NCBI GenBank assembly: GCA_016586335.1
Contig: BLYE01000003.1
Location: forward strand, 1,302,001-1,366,000
Direction: 5' to 3'
DNA: 64,000 nucleotides
DNA from: Nitzschia putrida
Lineage: Eukaryota; Bacillariophyta; Bacillariophyceae; Bacillariales; Bacillariaceae
Part shown: one piece after another, positions 11,208-21,170 of the stretch
Layout of the letters: each line of letters begins with the position of its first letter
Position numbering within the stretch: position 1 is the first letter of the stretch
Translations under genes and position numbers: made by a program
Notes under the pieces: model-generated
What the model saw: the letters and a program-made list of their open reading frames with translations, nothing else
What the model was told of the DNA's origin: nothing
Database searches by the model: none

Positions 11208-13751
11208 TTAGCTGAGTTGAAGAAGTCCGTGTCCTCCGTTGATGGCGAAGAAAGTGTCGGCGAAAACAAGGGAAAGGACAGCCATCAACTTCATGACAAT
11301 GTTCAAAGCAGGTCCAGAGGTATCCTTGAATGGATCTCCAACGGTGTCTCCAACAACGGCAGCCTTGTGGATGTCAGATCCCTTACCCTTGAGCTCGGAG
11401 TCAGCAGATTGCTTCTCAATGTACTTCTTGGCGTTATCCCAAGCACCTCCAGAGTTGGACATGGAGATAGCGAGTTGGACGGAAGCGACCAAAGCACCGA
11501 CAAGAAGTCCAGAAACGGCGGTAACACCGAACAAGATTCCAGTCAAAAGAGGGGTGAAGATAACCATGGCACCAGGAGGGATCATCTCCTTCAAGGAAGC
11601 TTGAGTGGAGATTTGGATGCAAGCATCGTAGTCAGGGCGCTCAGTTGGGTTCTCGTCAAGAAGGTGAGGCTTCTCATCGAATTGGCGTTGGACCTCCAAG
11701 ACCATGGCCATGGCGGCCTCTCCGACAGACTTCATGGTCAAGGCAGCGAAGGCGAAAGGAATCATACCTCCGACGATGAGGAAGGCGAAAGTCAAAGGCT
11801 CAAGCATGTTGACACCAGCGGCGAAAAGGACATCATCGGAAGCGTGACGGATACGGGTGACGAAAGCACCGAAAAGGGCAAGGGAGACAAGGGCGGCGGA
11901 ACCAATGGCGAATCCCTTTCCGATGGCGGCGGTGGTGTTTCCGGCGGCATCCAAAGCATCGGTCTTTTCACGGACACTGGGGTGGAGCTCAGCCATCTCA
12001 GCAATACCTAAAAGGAAAGGAAATCGTGAGTACATGAGGTGGTTCGCAAGTCTTCAGCAATACAACACAATTCTCACCTCCGGCGTTATCACAGACGGGT
12101 CCGTAGACATCGATGGAAAGTCCAGTGGCCAAGTTGGAAAGGAATCCAATGGCGGAAAGGGCAACTCCGTACATGTCGCAAAGAGTGAAGGAGAGGTAGA
12201 TGACAAAGGCAAGAACAAGAACAGGGATGATGGCGGACTTGAATCCAAGGGCAATTCCGTAGATCATGTTGGTGGCAGCTCCAGTCTTGCAAGAGTGGGC
12301 GACCTCACGGACAGGTTGGTAAGAGTGAGAAGTGTAGTACTCGGTGATAAGACCAATGATCAATCCACCGACGGCTCCCAAGCACACACAGATGGTGGCA
12401 AGAAGAGGGGAAAGAGTCAAGACCTTGGATCCGATGGTAGCTTGGAGCTCGAAGGAGGCAGGGAGGAAAGTGGTGGCAGCGATGTAAACAGCAGGGATCA
12501 TCAACAAAGTGGTGGAGATGAGTTGGACCTTCAAGGCGTTCTCAACATCAGGCTCGGACTTGACAGTCTTGATGTGGGTAGCAATGAAAGAGCAGACCAA
12601 GCAGACAAAGATACCAACGGCAGAGACGGCAACAGGGAAGACCATGGCGTCCCATCCAGAGGAAACTCCGATGCTGCTTCCGATGACCAAAGCGGCGCAG
12701 GTAGACTCGGCGAAAGATCCGAACAAGTCAGATCCCATACCAGCGACATCACCGACGTTGTCACCAACGTTGTCGGCAATAGTGGCGGGGTTACGAGGAT
12801 CATCCTCAGGGATTCCGTGGACGACCTTTCCGACAAGATCGGCTCCGACATCGGCGGCCTTGGTGTAGATACCTCCACCAACACGTCCGAACATGGCAAT
12901 AACGGAGCCTCCCAATCCGTATCCGGTGATGGACTCGGTGAGGTAGACCCAGTCAGCAGGCTCAGGGTAGTGAGCGCTGAAGGCCATCATGGTTCCGTAC
13001 AACATCAACATACCCAATCCGCAAAGAGCGAATCCTAGTAATCAAGAAGGGTAGGACATCAATCGTGAGTACATGAGTCAGTGAGAAAAATAGGACGCGC
13101 CACGAGACTACGAAGAAACTCCATGAATGAAACAACAACTTACCCATGACGGCTCCGGCACGGAAGGCGGTGTTGAAGCACTCGGTCCATCCAGGCTTTT
13201 GGGCGGAGACGGTGGTACGAACGTTGGAGAAAACAGCAACCTTCATACCCAAGTATCCACTGGCCATGGAGGTAAAGGCACCAAGAAGGAAACTGACGGC
13301 AGTGAAAAGACCGCGGGCCATGTCCCATCCGGTACCCCAGGAGACGAGGACGAAGATAAGGATAGAGAAGCAGATGACGAACCAGAAGCAGACAGCGTAC
13401 TCGGCGGTGAGGAAACTCTCAGCACCCTCGTAGATGGCTTCGTAGATCTCTTGAAGACGCTTGGTGGTGGCCTCATCGTCTCCACTGCTGATAAGTCCAG
13501 CGGACTCACCGCCAGCACCTCCAGAGCGAACTGGGATCTTGGCGATAATGGCAAATTGGGAGTAGGCCCAAAGGAGGCCGACAACTCCAGCAACGAGGAT
13601 CAAGGTAGTAGCAGGGCTCTGTTAAAAATCACCGACAATGCCAAAACCAAGTTAGCTACAACGTAGTCCCTCTACACTAGCAAACAACCCCCCAACGTCA
13701 CCCATTCGATGATTACAGGTTACTAGAGTAACAGTATCTTACCAAGCTCAT
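11208..13751 (-). CDS. Proton-translocating inorganic pyrophosphatase (V-PPase, type I)
   Basis: Exons 13751-13743 (only MSL), 13618-13144, 13034-12078 and 12007-11208 join in frame to 746 residues, close to the usual length of about 760. The enzyme is a polytopic membrane protein that uses pyrophosphate hydrolysis to pump H+ into vacuoles or acidocalcisomes. Core motifs are present: DVGADLVGKV, IPEDDPRNPATIADNVGDN, GMGSDLFGSFAE and DNAGGIAEM. The segment GNTTAAIGKG has Ala where K+-independent enzymes carry Lys, indicating the K+-dependent (type I) class. The residue after DVGADLVGKV is Val (codon GTC) instead of the near-universal Glu. Strongly biased codon use leaves long open frames on the opposite strand; these are not genes. 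The first exon is nine coding bases, so the start rests on splice logic. Confidence 0.93.
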
Positions 13752-15603
13752 GATTCCTAACTGTTTCCAAAAGTACTTTCGGAAAACTAACAGAGGCAAT
13801 CCAACCGGGATTCCTGATGTGTGCCAATCTTCTGGATCGCACCCGATCTGACACTTCGCTTCTCCTAGCGTATCCAAGATTTTCGGATCTTTTCGCGTGT
13901 GCATCCAAGTCGGCAGTTCGTACTCTCGCACCTCACTGACACCCATGTCGCAAAGTCGAAGCACCGTGGTTGACGCAAGTTTCGCGATGTTAATTGGCTG
14001 GCAGGCGCCAGCACCACCGGGTTCGGATTTCTGTGGTTCCGGCATTGGCTCATAGCCGGAAAGGCTACTCTTTGATTGGCCATGGGAAGACCATCGTCCC
14101 TTCGTCTGTCCGTGCATTTGCACGAAGAAGTAGTTTACTTGGTTCATTGTTGGAGTGGAGCCCACCCATGCGCCGGGCGAGCTCACTTGATATTATACAA
14201 CATCATCGACGAGGAGGTGGAGAGGAGATGGAGAACAACTGAGAAACAAAAATGAGTTGGCGGCAAGGAAATACCACCATGTTGAACTGAACTTGTACTC
14301 AATCTCCAAATGCCATGTGATAGAATTTCTCCTGGCTGGTACGTACCGTACCGTTCGAGACGAAAAGTAGAATGAAACAAATGCTCAAATCATAGAGGGG
14401 AAGCCCGTGGCGGCGCTGTTTCAAAGATCTAATAAAGGAATATGTAAGGCTTAGAAAATAAGCAAGGCCAAAACTTCAGTAGGCAGTAGTGCCACTGCAA
14501 TAAAGATGTTCCCAGCAACATAATCATCATCCCAATCATGATCCACGAAAGGCGGAGTATACCATCTACATCTCAGCATTCATAATTCAAAACGACCTGA
14601 TCTGGTCCAATGATGATATTGTATAGTACTAGTATATCGTACCCGGGGAAAGTTGCGGTGCTCAAAAGGTGGATAATCAGAAATCAGTAAAAGAGCAAAC
14701 AATAGAACCATAGTATGTACTAATAGTGTGTCGTATGATATGTAATACAGTCAATACTAACATTGGTACGTACATTTGACCTGCAAGCATGGTATACGCT
14801 GCCCTCTCGACATTCTTTTTTTTTTGCAACACCAGGCTAGCAGGTAGTAGACCGATCCGTGCATCTTCCGAAACAAGGTCAGCTACATTCACAGTCAACA
14901 ATCCCATTCTTGATAGGTTCGTACTCGTACCACAAGCCTATTGGCAATACCACAACGCGTCTGTGGGGAAGTTGGCTTGGATATGAGGCCACCATTGTCT
15001 AATAATGTCTATTAGTAATGGTTTGATTCTGATTCTCAAATCAGGAGATCCTTTCCTGGAGATGCAAAATAATGATGATGCACCGTACGGTACGAGCCGT
15101 TTCGACCAATTGAGAATGCCAATATATATAATGTTGTTACCGAATGATATTGGTGGCTGCGACGGAGGAGGAGACAACTCCATCATCATCCATCATCATT
15201 CCATAAACGGTGAACTCTAACTCAATGAATCTCACACCACGATGATCTGCTGTGCAACGGCTCCTCCGCATGTGTGGAGATTCAGACACACAACTTGAAT
15301 GTTGGCTGAATCTCTGGCTTGTTATGGTAGTCCCATAATCATACACTCCGAGGGTGGTGGTGTTTCTCTCAGGGCACATCTTTTTCGGTGCATTGTGGAG
15401 ATTCGCTGAGTTGAGTAGATTCATGAAACCAGCTAATTCCGGGAAGAATAATTTGCGGGTCGCTGAAGACACCACTCCTCATGAAACGGCGTTTTATCTG
15501 GACGCTTGGTGCATCCCTTATTGAATTTCCGACCATTAGGGGGTAGGTCCAGGAGATTCACAGTAGATTCAAGAGACTTCGCACGAGCCACTCAGCGCCC
15601 AAG
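13752..15603. other. large non-coding interval between divergent genes
   Basis: About 1.85 kb separates the V-PPase start from the first supported element of the next gene. Short open frames exist on both strands, the largest being 13713-14186 (-), 157 codons, overlapping the V-PPase start exon. None resembles a protein, has a convincing splice partner or repeats elsewhere. It contains the V-PPase promoter and probably an upstream promoter for 15727. The word tgtggagattc occurs twice (near 15275 and 15393); I attach no meaning to it. Confidence 0.45.
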
Positions 15604-15711
15604 GTGAGTGGTTTTTCCCTTCAATTTTCACACAACTCACCAAGACAACATACTCAGCTCACGTTGCTCCCCTCATCGCGCTCCCCTCATACACTGAAAC
15701 TCATCTTGTAG
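15604..15711 (+). other. probable 5' UTR intron of the gene at 15727
   Basis: AAG|GTGAGT at 15604 and TCTTGTAG at 15711 form a canonical 108 bp intron with a pyrimidine-rich 3' end, 15 bases before the ATG at 15727. It does not change the protein. Confidence 0.5.
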
Positions 15712-15726
15712 TTGTTAGAAATCGCA

Positions 15727-17571
15727 ATGCTTCGTGTTATGAAACGAAAGATGTCCCAGGAGGCATCCTATGGGTTTGCCGAGGGTCCGGAGCAAAGTGT
15801 TGACACCAACGCTGACATAACAGGGGAGCCATCCCAGCCTGTTGTGATCTCTCAGATCCCCGTTTCGCTGGGCAGTCGAAGTGTCTCATCCAGTACCAAT
15901 AGTTCAATCTCGTCAACAAATGATGATGCGGAGATTGAGATTGGACGCAAGCCATCTGGTGAGGTGACTGTATTTCCCCTTGTTCAGGCCATGCACCGAG
16001 ATGCAGCAACAGATTCTACTCGTGAATCTTCAAGAAGCGAGGATGTTTCTTCGGAAATTCCAAGCAGTATTCCTTTGTTTTCTAGCAAGGATTTGCCTAT
16101 TACCAATGAGGAAAACAAGCGTAAATCACTTGCACGCAGAATTTCGATGGAAGAGAGCGACGTCAGTGCTCAAGGTCCCACCAAGAAAGCCAAGAAAGAG
16201 ACTCAAGAAGTACTTTCCAACAACCTTGTTCTTCTAGCTCATTCTCACGATGAATCTACCCTGAGTCCTCTCCATGCTTTCGTACGGAAGCAAATTGAAG
16301 TCTTCATGGCCTCCTCTGTCGAGTTGCAGCAACCAGCTCCTGGTCGCAAGCAACCAATCAAGCTAAATCAAGTTGGCCTTCGGTGCATTCACTGTAGGCA
16401 CCAACCCAGCCGCCAACGTGTGAAACGCGCTGTCTGCTACCCCACAAGTGTTGGACGAGTATACCACTCCGTCAGTGATATGAAGTTTGACCACTTTAGC
16501 AACTGCAAGGATATGCCGGCTAATGTGCGCGTTGTTTTTGACAGCCTCAAGAACGAAGGAAAGCGTAACACTGAGAAGAAGGGTCAGAAATCTTCTTCTA
16601 CCTCAACAGCTCAGTACTATCACGATGCTGCTTGTAGCATGGGAATGGTTGATGGCGCTGGAGGTATTTTCATGTCCTCCTCGAAACCAACTGGAGTATC
16701 TCCTGCTCCCGCTCTACCAGTGGTTTCATCCTCGTCGAGTACTCACACACTCGCTCCCAGACCTGAAGTTTCCATCGGCTTGATGAGGTACCCCCCTATT
16801 CCAGGTGTCGGACATCAGGGGCTGGGTCTCGGAAGCCCCCTCCGGCCTAGCTTGCTGAGCACCTCGATGCTGATGAATGTACTTGCTACCGCCAATCACA
16901 ACCAACGATTTCGGGTACACCATCAAGATTCGCACGAGAGACTGCATCCAGTGTTGCCTGCTCCATCAACTGGATCTCAAACGCCAGATAATCAAGTTCG
17001 AGAAATTCTGGCTGAAGATTCTGACAAGGACCACTTGAATGATCTTCATTGCTTCGTTCGGAAGCATGTTGAGATCTTCACAGCTGACAGCAACGACATT
17101 GCAGCCCCTGCTCCAGGACGCAAGGCGAGGGTGCAACTGGGACAAGTTGGCATTCGCTGCATTCACTGTGCAAGGCTACCGAACAAGGCCCGTGTGAAGC
17201 GAGCTGTGTGTTACCCTCCCTCAGTGAGTGGAATCTACCATTCGGTTTCGAACATGAAGTTTGATCACTTTGGCATCTGCAAGGGACTTCCTCCACAAGC
17301 ACGCGAAGAGTTCTCTGCCCTCAAGGACTCGTGCAGCCGACGAGGCACCTCAGGAAACAACGGATCCCGAGGAGGCTCCTCCAGTTCGACTGCCAAGTAC
17401 TACCAGGACTCAGCCTCCCGCAAGGGTTTGGTTGATACGGAATGTGGTATCCGATTCCAAAAGGTGTTGCCACTGGCAACAGACGAGGATAAACCTGCCC
17501 TCTCTGTTCGCACCAAGTGTGCAGACAACAACTTTTTGGCCTTGGTCCACGCCGCATCTCAGGCAGCTTAG
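15727..17571 (+). CDS. Protein with two tandem Cys/His finger domains (putative nuclear factor)
   Basis: Single coding exon, 614 residues. Two copies of a domain of about 85 residues lie near 179-275 and 436-535. Each has the order [LF]HxFVRK, PAPGRK, VG[LI]RCIHC, VKRAVCYP, YHSVS(D/N)MKFDHF, then a single C. The regularly placed Cys and His residues (CxHC, VCYP, H, HF, C) suggest one zinc ion per copy; this is inference. After each copy comes a Ser-rich segment ending S(T)A(Q/K)YYxDxA. The N-terminal 150 residues are Ser/Thr/Glu-rich with a KKAKKE basic patch that could be a nuclear signal. The gene at 34103-35218 has one related domain. No named family comes to mind, so DNA binding is only a guess. 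A 5' UTR intron probably precedes it. Confidence 0.8.
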   Translation: MLRVMKRKMSQEASYGFAEGPEQSVDTNADITGEPSQPVVISQIPVSLGSRSVSSSTNSSISSTNDDAEIEIGRKPSGEVTVFPLVQAMHRDAATDSTRESSRSEDVSSEIPSSIPLFSSKDLPITNEENKRKSLARRISMEESDVSAQGPTKKAKKETQEVLSNNLVLLAHSHDESTLSPLHAFVRKQIEVFMASSVELQQPAPGRKQPIKLNQVGLRCIHCRHQPSRQRVKRAVCYPTSVGRVYHSVSDMKFDHFSNCKDMPANVRVVFDSLKNEGKRNTEKKGQKSSSTSTAQYYHDAACSMGMVDGAGGIFMSSSKPTGVSPAPALPVVSSSSSTHTLAPRPEVSIGLMRYPPIPGVGHQGLGLGSPLRPSLLSTSMLMNVLATANHNQRFRVHHQDSHERLHPVLPAPSTGSQTPDNQVREILAEDSDKDHLNDLHCFVRKHVEIFTADSNDIAAPAPGRKARVQLGQVGIRCIHCARLPNKARVKRAVCYPPSVSGIYHSVSNMKFDHFGICKGLPPQAREEFSALKDSCSRRGTSGNNGSRGGSSSSTAKYYQDSASRKGLVDTECGIRFQKVLPLATDEDKPALSVRTKCADNNFLALVHAASQAA

Positions 17572-18035
17572 AGCGCCTGACACAGTTATATACATTGACA
17601 AAGAAACCCATTTGGGGCAACTGTATGGATACTACTATTTGTAAAAAGAAATAGACAAGAGATCAACAGTAGATCTCATTACAACACAACAGCAGATTTC
17701 TCGTCTACCAGATTTCTTCCCTATCATAGTATTCCCCTTTTCCTTAATTCTTATGTGTGAAGGGTCCACTACTACTACTCGTACAGTACAGAACCTAACA
17801 TAACAGTAGTTTGTACAACTCTCCAAGTTTTGAATGAATGGAAGAATCCACGACAAGAAGCCATTTATGAAGTCCATTGAATCAAAAATCAAGGCCCATC
17901 ATAGAACGAACGACAGACGTCCATCGTTGCCGACGATTCTGCCACCAAGAAGGTGTGTAAGCATCATCGCCTCAATCGTACAACACAAAACATTTCTTTT
18001 TTCTCCAGGGAGAACAACACAAGCATTACAGCATC
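17572..18035. other. intergenic
   Basis: 464 bp between two plus-strand genes, holding a 3' UTR and the promoter of the TLC gene. Short open frames overlap the TLC start in other frames; none is supported. Confidence 0.4.
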
Positions 18036-19051
18036 ATGTGCCGAGGCGAGACATCTACAGTGGTAGAGGCAGACCAAATCCCCTACGTTGCCGATTTGTG
18101 GCGCAATACGTACTTGTCGGTTCCCAAATTGAACGTCCCTGGCACGCAACTCAGCTTTTCCTTTTCGTTGGTATCGGCTGCCTTTTTGATTTCGGTTCGT
18201 TGGCTGGCTGCCAAGTTTCTCGAGAATGTCGTTGGGTTCCCTGAAGGTGATGAGGCTGCTGCCAGTGTTGCTGGTGTGGTCCACTCCTCCCTCCTTTGTC
18301 CTGGACTTTTAGCTGCCTTTGCGACACATAAATACCATCCAACCGAGGCCCTTTCGCAAGCTCCCCGATGGTGGCAACAGCTGACCGATGCTCTTTTGCA
18401 ATTCTGCACTGGGTACATGATTTACGATGCTGTGTTCACTTCTGTGGTTCGTTTCGACCCATCGGTTTCATGGATCCCCGCTTTGACGGCCGACGACAAG
18501 CTATTCATGGTACATCACCTCATGACATCCACCTACATGACGCAAGCTAGAATCTACAAGGCAGGACACATGTCGGCCAGTAAGTTTTATGTTCTGTGAT
18601 GTGCAAAAATGATGCTGTTTGAGAATTTTGGTCTCTCACAGAACTTCTGTCTTTGCGCCTTTGTCAACTACCGCCTATTCTTTTTCCAGTGATGTGCATG
18701 TTGTTGGGCGAAGCCAGCAACCCACTTATGAATACTTGGTTCGTTACTGCCAAGGCTGTGACTCTCGATTGCTGCAATGGATCTACTATGCTATTGATTC
18801 ACAAGTACATTGAGATTGCCTTTTGCATTGTATATTTGTTGTTCCGTGTCGTGTTGGGACCCATCGCCTGCTTGCACATGTCCTTCAGTCTTGTTTTTTC
18901 ATCCGAAGCCCGAAAGCTCTTGCCGTGGCATGTTCGATTGCTTTGGATTATTATGATTTGGGGTGTTATCTTTGGATCTTATTCTTGGATTGTCTATTGT
19001 CAAGAAATGTTGACGCAACACATGGCCCCAGTGGTAGAGCAAGAGTTGTAA
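18036..19051 (+). CDS. TLC-domain (TRAM-LAG1-CLN8) membrane protein, TLCD4/TMEM56-like
   Basis: Exon 18036-18579, intron 18580-18689, exon 18690-19051, phase 1, giving 301 residues with about six to seven predicted membrane helices. TLC features seen: LTDALLQFCTGYMIYDAVF, then MVHHLMTSTYM with the paired His, then GEASNPLMNTWF, which matches the E-x-S-x-P-x-x-N element of TLCD proteins. Spacing from HH to this Glu is about 30 residues, as in TLCD4, which favours the downstream splice acceptor. An alternative acceptor (CTCACAG at 18641) would stay in frame and add 16 residues. TLC proteins include ceramide synthases and lipid-sensing or trafficking proteins; the ceramide synthase Lag motif is not present, so I do not call it a ceramide synthase. 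Confidence 0.78.
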
Positions 19052-19398
19052 GGTTGTTGACACATCATGGACCATGGATGATGCAATAGCATATTTTACA
19101 CACAACTGCATCCCATCTACTTGCCAATCACATCAGTAAAATGAAAAATACCTCACTATAAAACCTTTACATTTTTTGGAAAAGTACGTCTTCTATACGT
19201 GGTGGTGGTGCGAGTCGACGCATCACACCGTTCTCTGAAAAGGCGAAGTTTGACTCGTGTGACTGCAAGAGCAATGACAAAGTTCACAACCACCACCACC
19301 ACTGCGAGAATATCGCCCGCCATTATTTTGGCTGTGGTGGTCGGACCCTCCTCACAAGAAGAGCTCACTCTTTCCAAACAATCCAACTTGAAACGATC
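19052..19398. other. intergenic
   Basis: 347 bp between the TLC gene and the decarboxylase gene on the same strand. There is a Thr-codon-like acc repeat near 19291-19305. I see no gene. Confidence 0.4.
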
Positions 19399-20610
19399 AT
19401 GGCTCAAGACGCTCCCATCTACCTGGCAACTGTCTCTGCTCCCACAAACATCGCTTGCATCAAGTACTGGGGAAAGGCCGATGCCAAGTGGAACACTCCA
19501 ACCAACGACAGTGTCAGTGTCACACTCGATCAGTCCGATTTGCGTGCCGTCACTACTGCAGCAGCTTCGGCTCGCTTTGAGAAGGATCGTTTGTGGTTGA
19601 ATGGTGAAGAAGATGAAGGTGCTGCTACCAACAAGCGTTTCCGAGCCTGCATTGATGGAGTCAAGGCACTCGCCAAGGACCCTGCCAAATGGCAAGATCT
19701 CAAGTTCCATATTAGCAGTTACAACACATTCCCTACCGCTGCTGGATTGGCCTCCAGTGCTGCCGGATATGCTGCTCTTGTGGCTGCTTTGTCGAAACTA
19801 GTCGATGCTCAAGAGGGGTACCCTGGCCAACTCTCGACGATTGCTCGTCAAGGAAGTGGATCTGCCTGCCGTTCTTTGTATGGTGGATTTGTCGCCTGGC
19901 GCAAGGGAGGAGACAAGCCTGATTGGTCCGATTCCATGGCTCAACAAGTGGCAGATGAAAACCATTGGCCTGAGATCCGTGCTGTTATTTTGGTTGTCAG
20001 CGATGCCAAGAAGGATACTTCTTCCACCGCTGGAATGTCTACCAGTGTGGCCACTTCTACCCTTTTGCAACACCGTATTCGTGAGGTCGTCCCTCAACGA
20101 ATGCAAGAGATTGAGGCTGCCTATTTGGCCAAGGATTTTGAAGCCTTTGGACAGTTGACTATGAAGGATTCCAACCAATTCCATGCCGTGTGCATGGACA
20201 CTTACCCTCCCATCTTTTACATGAACGATGTTTCCCGCATGGTCGTCCGTATTGTTCACGCCTACAATCAATGGGCAGGCGAGATTCGTGCCGCCTACAC
20301 CTTTGATGCCGGTCCAAATGCTGTCTTGTACACTCTTGACAAGTACGCTGTTGAAGTCGGGGCTCTCATGTTGCATTACTTCCCTGCTACCGGTGACAAC
20401 TACGTGAATAACCCTTCGTTCTCTGCCGAAATCGCTGGGTACACCTTGGATCCAGCCTTGCTTGCGGCAACCGACAAGACCGGCCGCACTCCTGCTGCTG
20501 GCGATGTCAAGATGTTTTACTACACCAAGAGTGGTCCTGGTCCACAAACCTTGTCCATGGAGGAGTCCAACCTAGATTCAGAAACTGGCCTAAACACGTA
20601 TCAGCCTTAA
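19399..20610 (+). CDS. MVD: Diphosphomevalonate decarboxylase
   Basis: Single exon, 403 residues, typical family length. GHMP-kinase fold motifs are present in order: APTNIACIKYWGK near the N-terminus, NDSVSVTLDQ, the ATP-binding loop PTAAGLASSAAGYAAL, the RQGSGSACRSLYGGFVAW segment, and the catalytic Asp (D303) in YTFDAGPNAV. The enzyme converts mevalonate 5-diphosphate to isopentenyl diphosphate with ATP hydrolysis and CO2 loss, the last step of the cytosolic mevalonate route to sterols and isoprenoids. No targeting extension is seen (starts MAQDAPIYLATV), which fits a cytosolic or peroxisomal location. The C-terminal 25 residues are divergent and probably disordered. Confidence 0.96.
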   Translation: MAQDAPIYLATVSAPTNIACIKYWGKADAKWNTPTNDSVSVTLDQSDLRAVTTAAASARFEKDRLWLNGEEDEGAATNKRFRACIDGVKALAKDPAKWQDLKFHISSYNTFPTAAGLASSAAGYAALVAALSKLVDAQEGYPGQLSTIARQGSGSACRSLYGGFVAWRKGGDKPDWSDSMAQQVADENHWPEIRAVILVVSDAKKDTSSTAGMSTSVATSTLLQHRIREVVPQRMQEIEAAYLAKDFEAFGQLTMKDSNQFHAVCMDTYPPIFYMNDVSRMVVRIVHAYNQWAGEIRAAYTFDAGPNAVLYTLDKYAVEVGALMLHYFPATGDNYVNNPSFSAEIAGYTLDPALLAATDKTGRTPAAGDVKMFYYTKSGPGPQTLSMEESNLDSETGLNTYQP

Positions 20611-21170
20611 AAACTATACTAATCGTACCAGGTGACAGTCTCTCAGTAGTGTTTACGATCATTGCTAACATCTTGTTGCATTCTTGTTCTTGGATCATTA
20701 TTATTTCATATCGGTCTAGAGCCCGTAGAAAAAGGTTCCACGTCCTCGATTTTCAGTCGTATGATTCGACTGCAATGGCGGGCAGGATCGCATCATCGAC
20801 GTTATGTAGTCCTAACTACTTACGTCGTACCTCTATGCCGAATTTTTTGAACAGGAAAACCACACGAAAAAATTCGTCCAAAGCTCGCCAAGAGGTGTGT
20901 GTGTGAGGTCGGACTTGCTGCTGCTGCTTCTTTTGCTGCAACCTTGGTTGTTGTTGTTCAAGCAATTTATATTGGATTTCATTGTCTTGTGTGTGTTGCA
21001 CCAAAGGTACCCTTGCTATTGGTTGCAAGTCTTTCTCTACGAAGGGAGAAACGCACCAGTAGTTGCATTTCCCTCCACTCTTGTACAACAACACCTTGTC
21101 AAGTTGGTGTTACTGGCAATTGGAAACGGCATATCACACTCTATTCTGGAGTCTGTCCAACGAAATAGTC
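20611..21170. other. intergenic
   Basis: 560 bp between two plus-strand genes. The part after 20900 is an open but ATG-less upstream extension of the following frame, with ctgctgctgctt repeats. I see no separate gene. Confidence 0.4.

Noticed and set aside
11217..13666. Long plus-strand open frames (264, 393 and 179 codons) opposite the V-PPase
   Set aside because: They lie antisense to a well-supported gene, are Gly/Ser/Asp-rich, and result from the biased codon use of the V-PPase; they contain no protein features and cross its introns.
13713..14186. 157-codon minus-strand frame before the V-PPase start
   Set aside because: It overlaps the first V-PPase exon and intron in another frame and looks like 5' UTR; no domain or signal.
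19798..20547. 249-codon minus-strand frame opposite MVD
   Set aside because: Antisense shadow of a secure single-exon gene.
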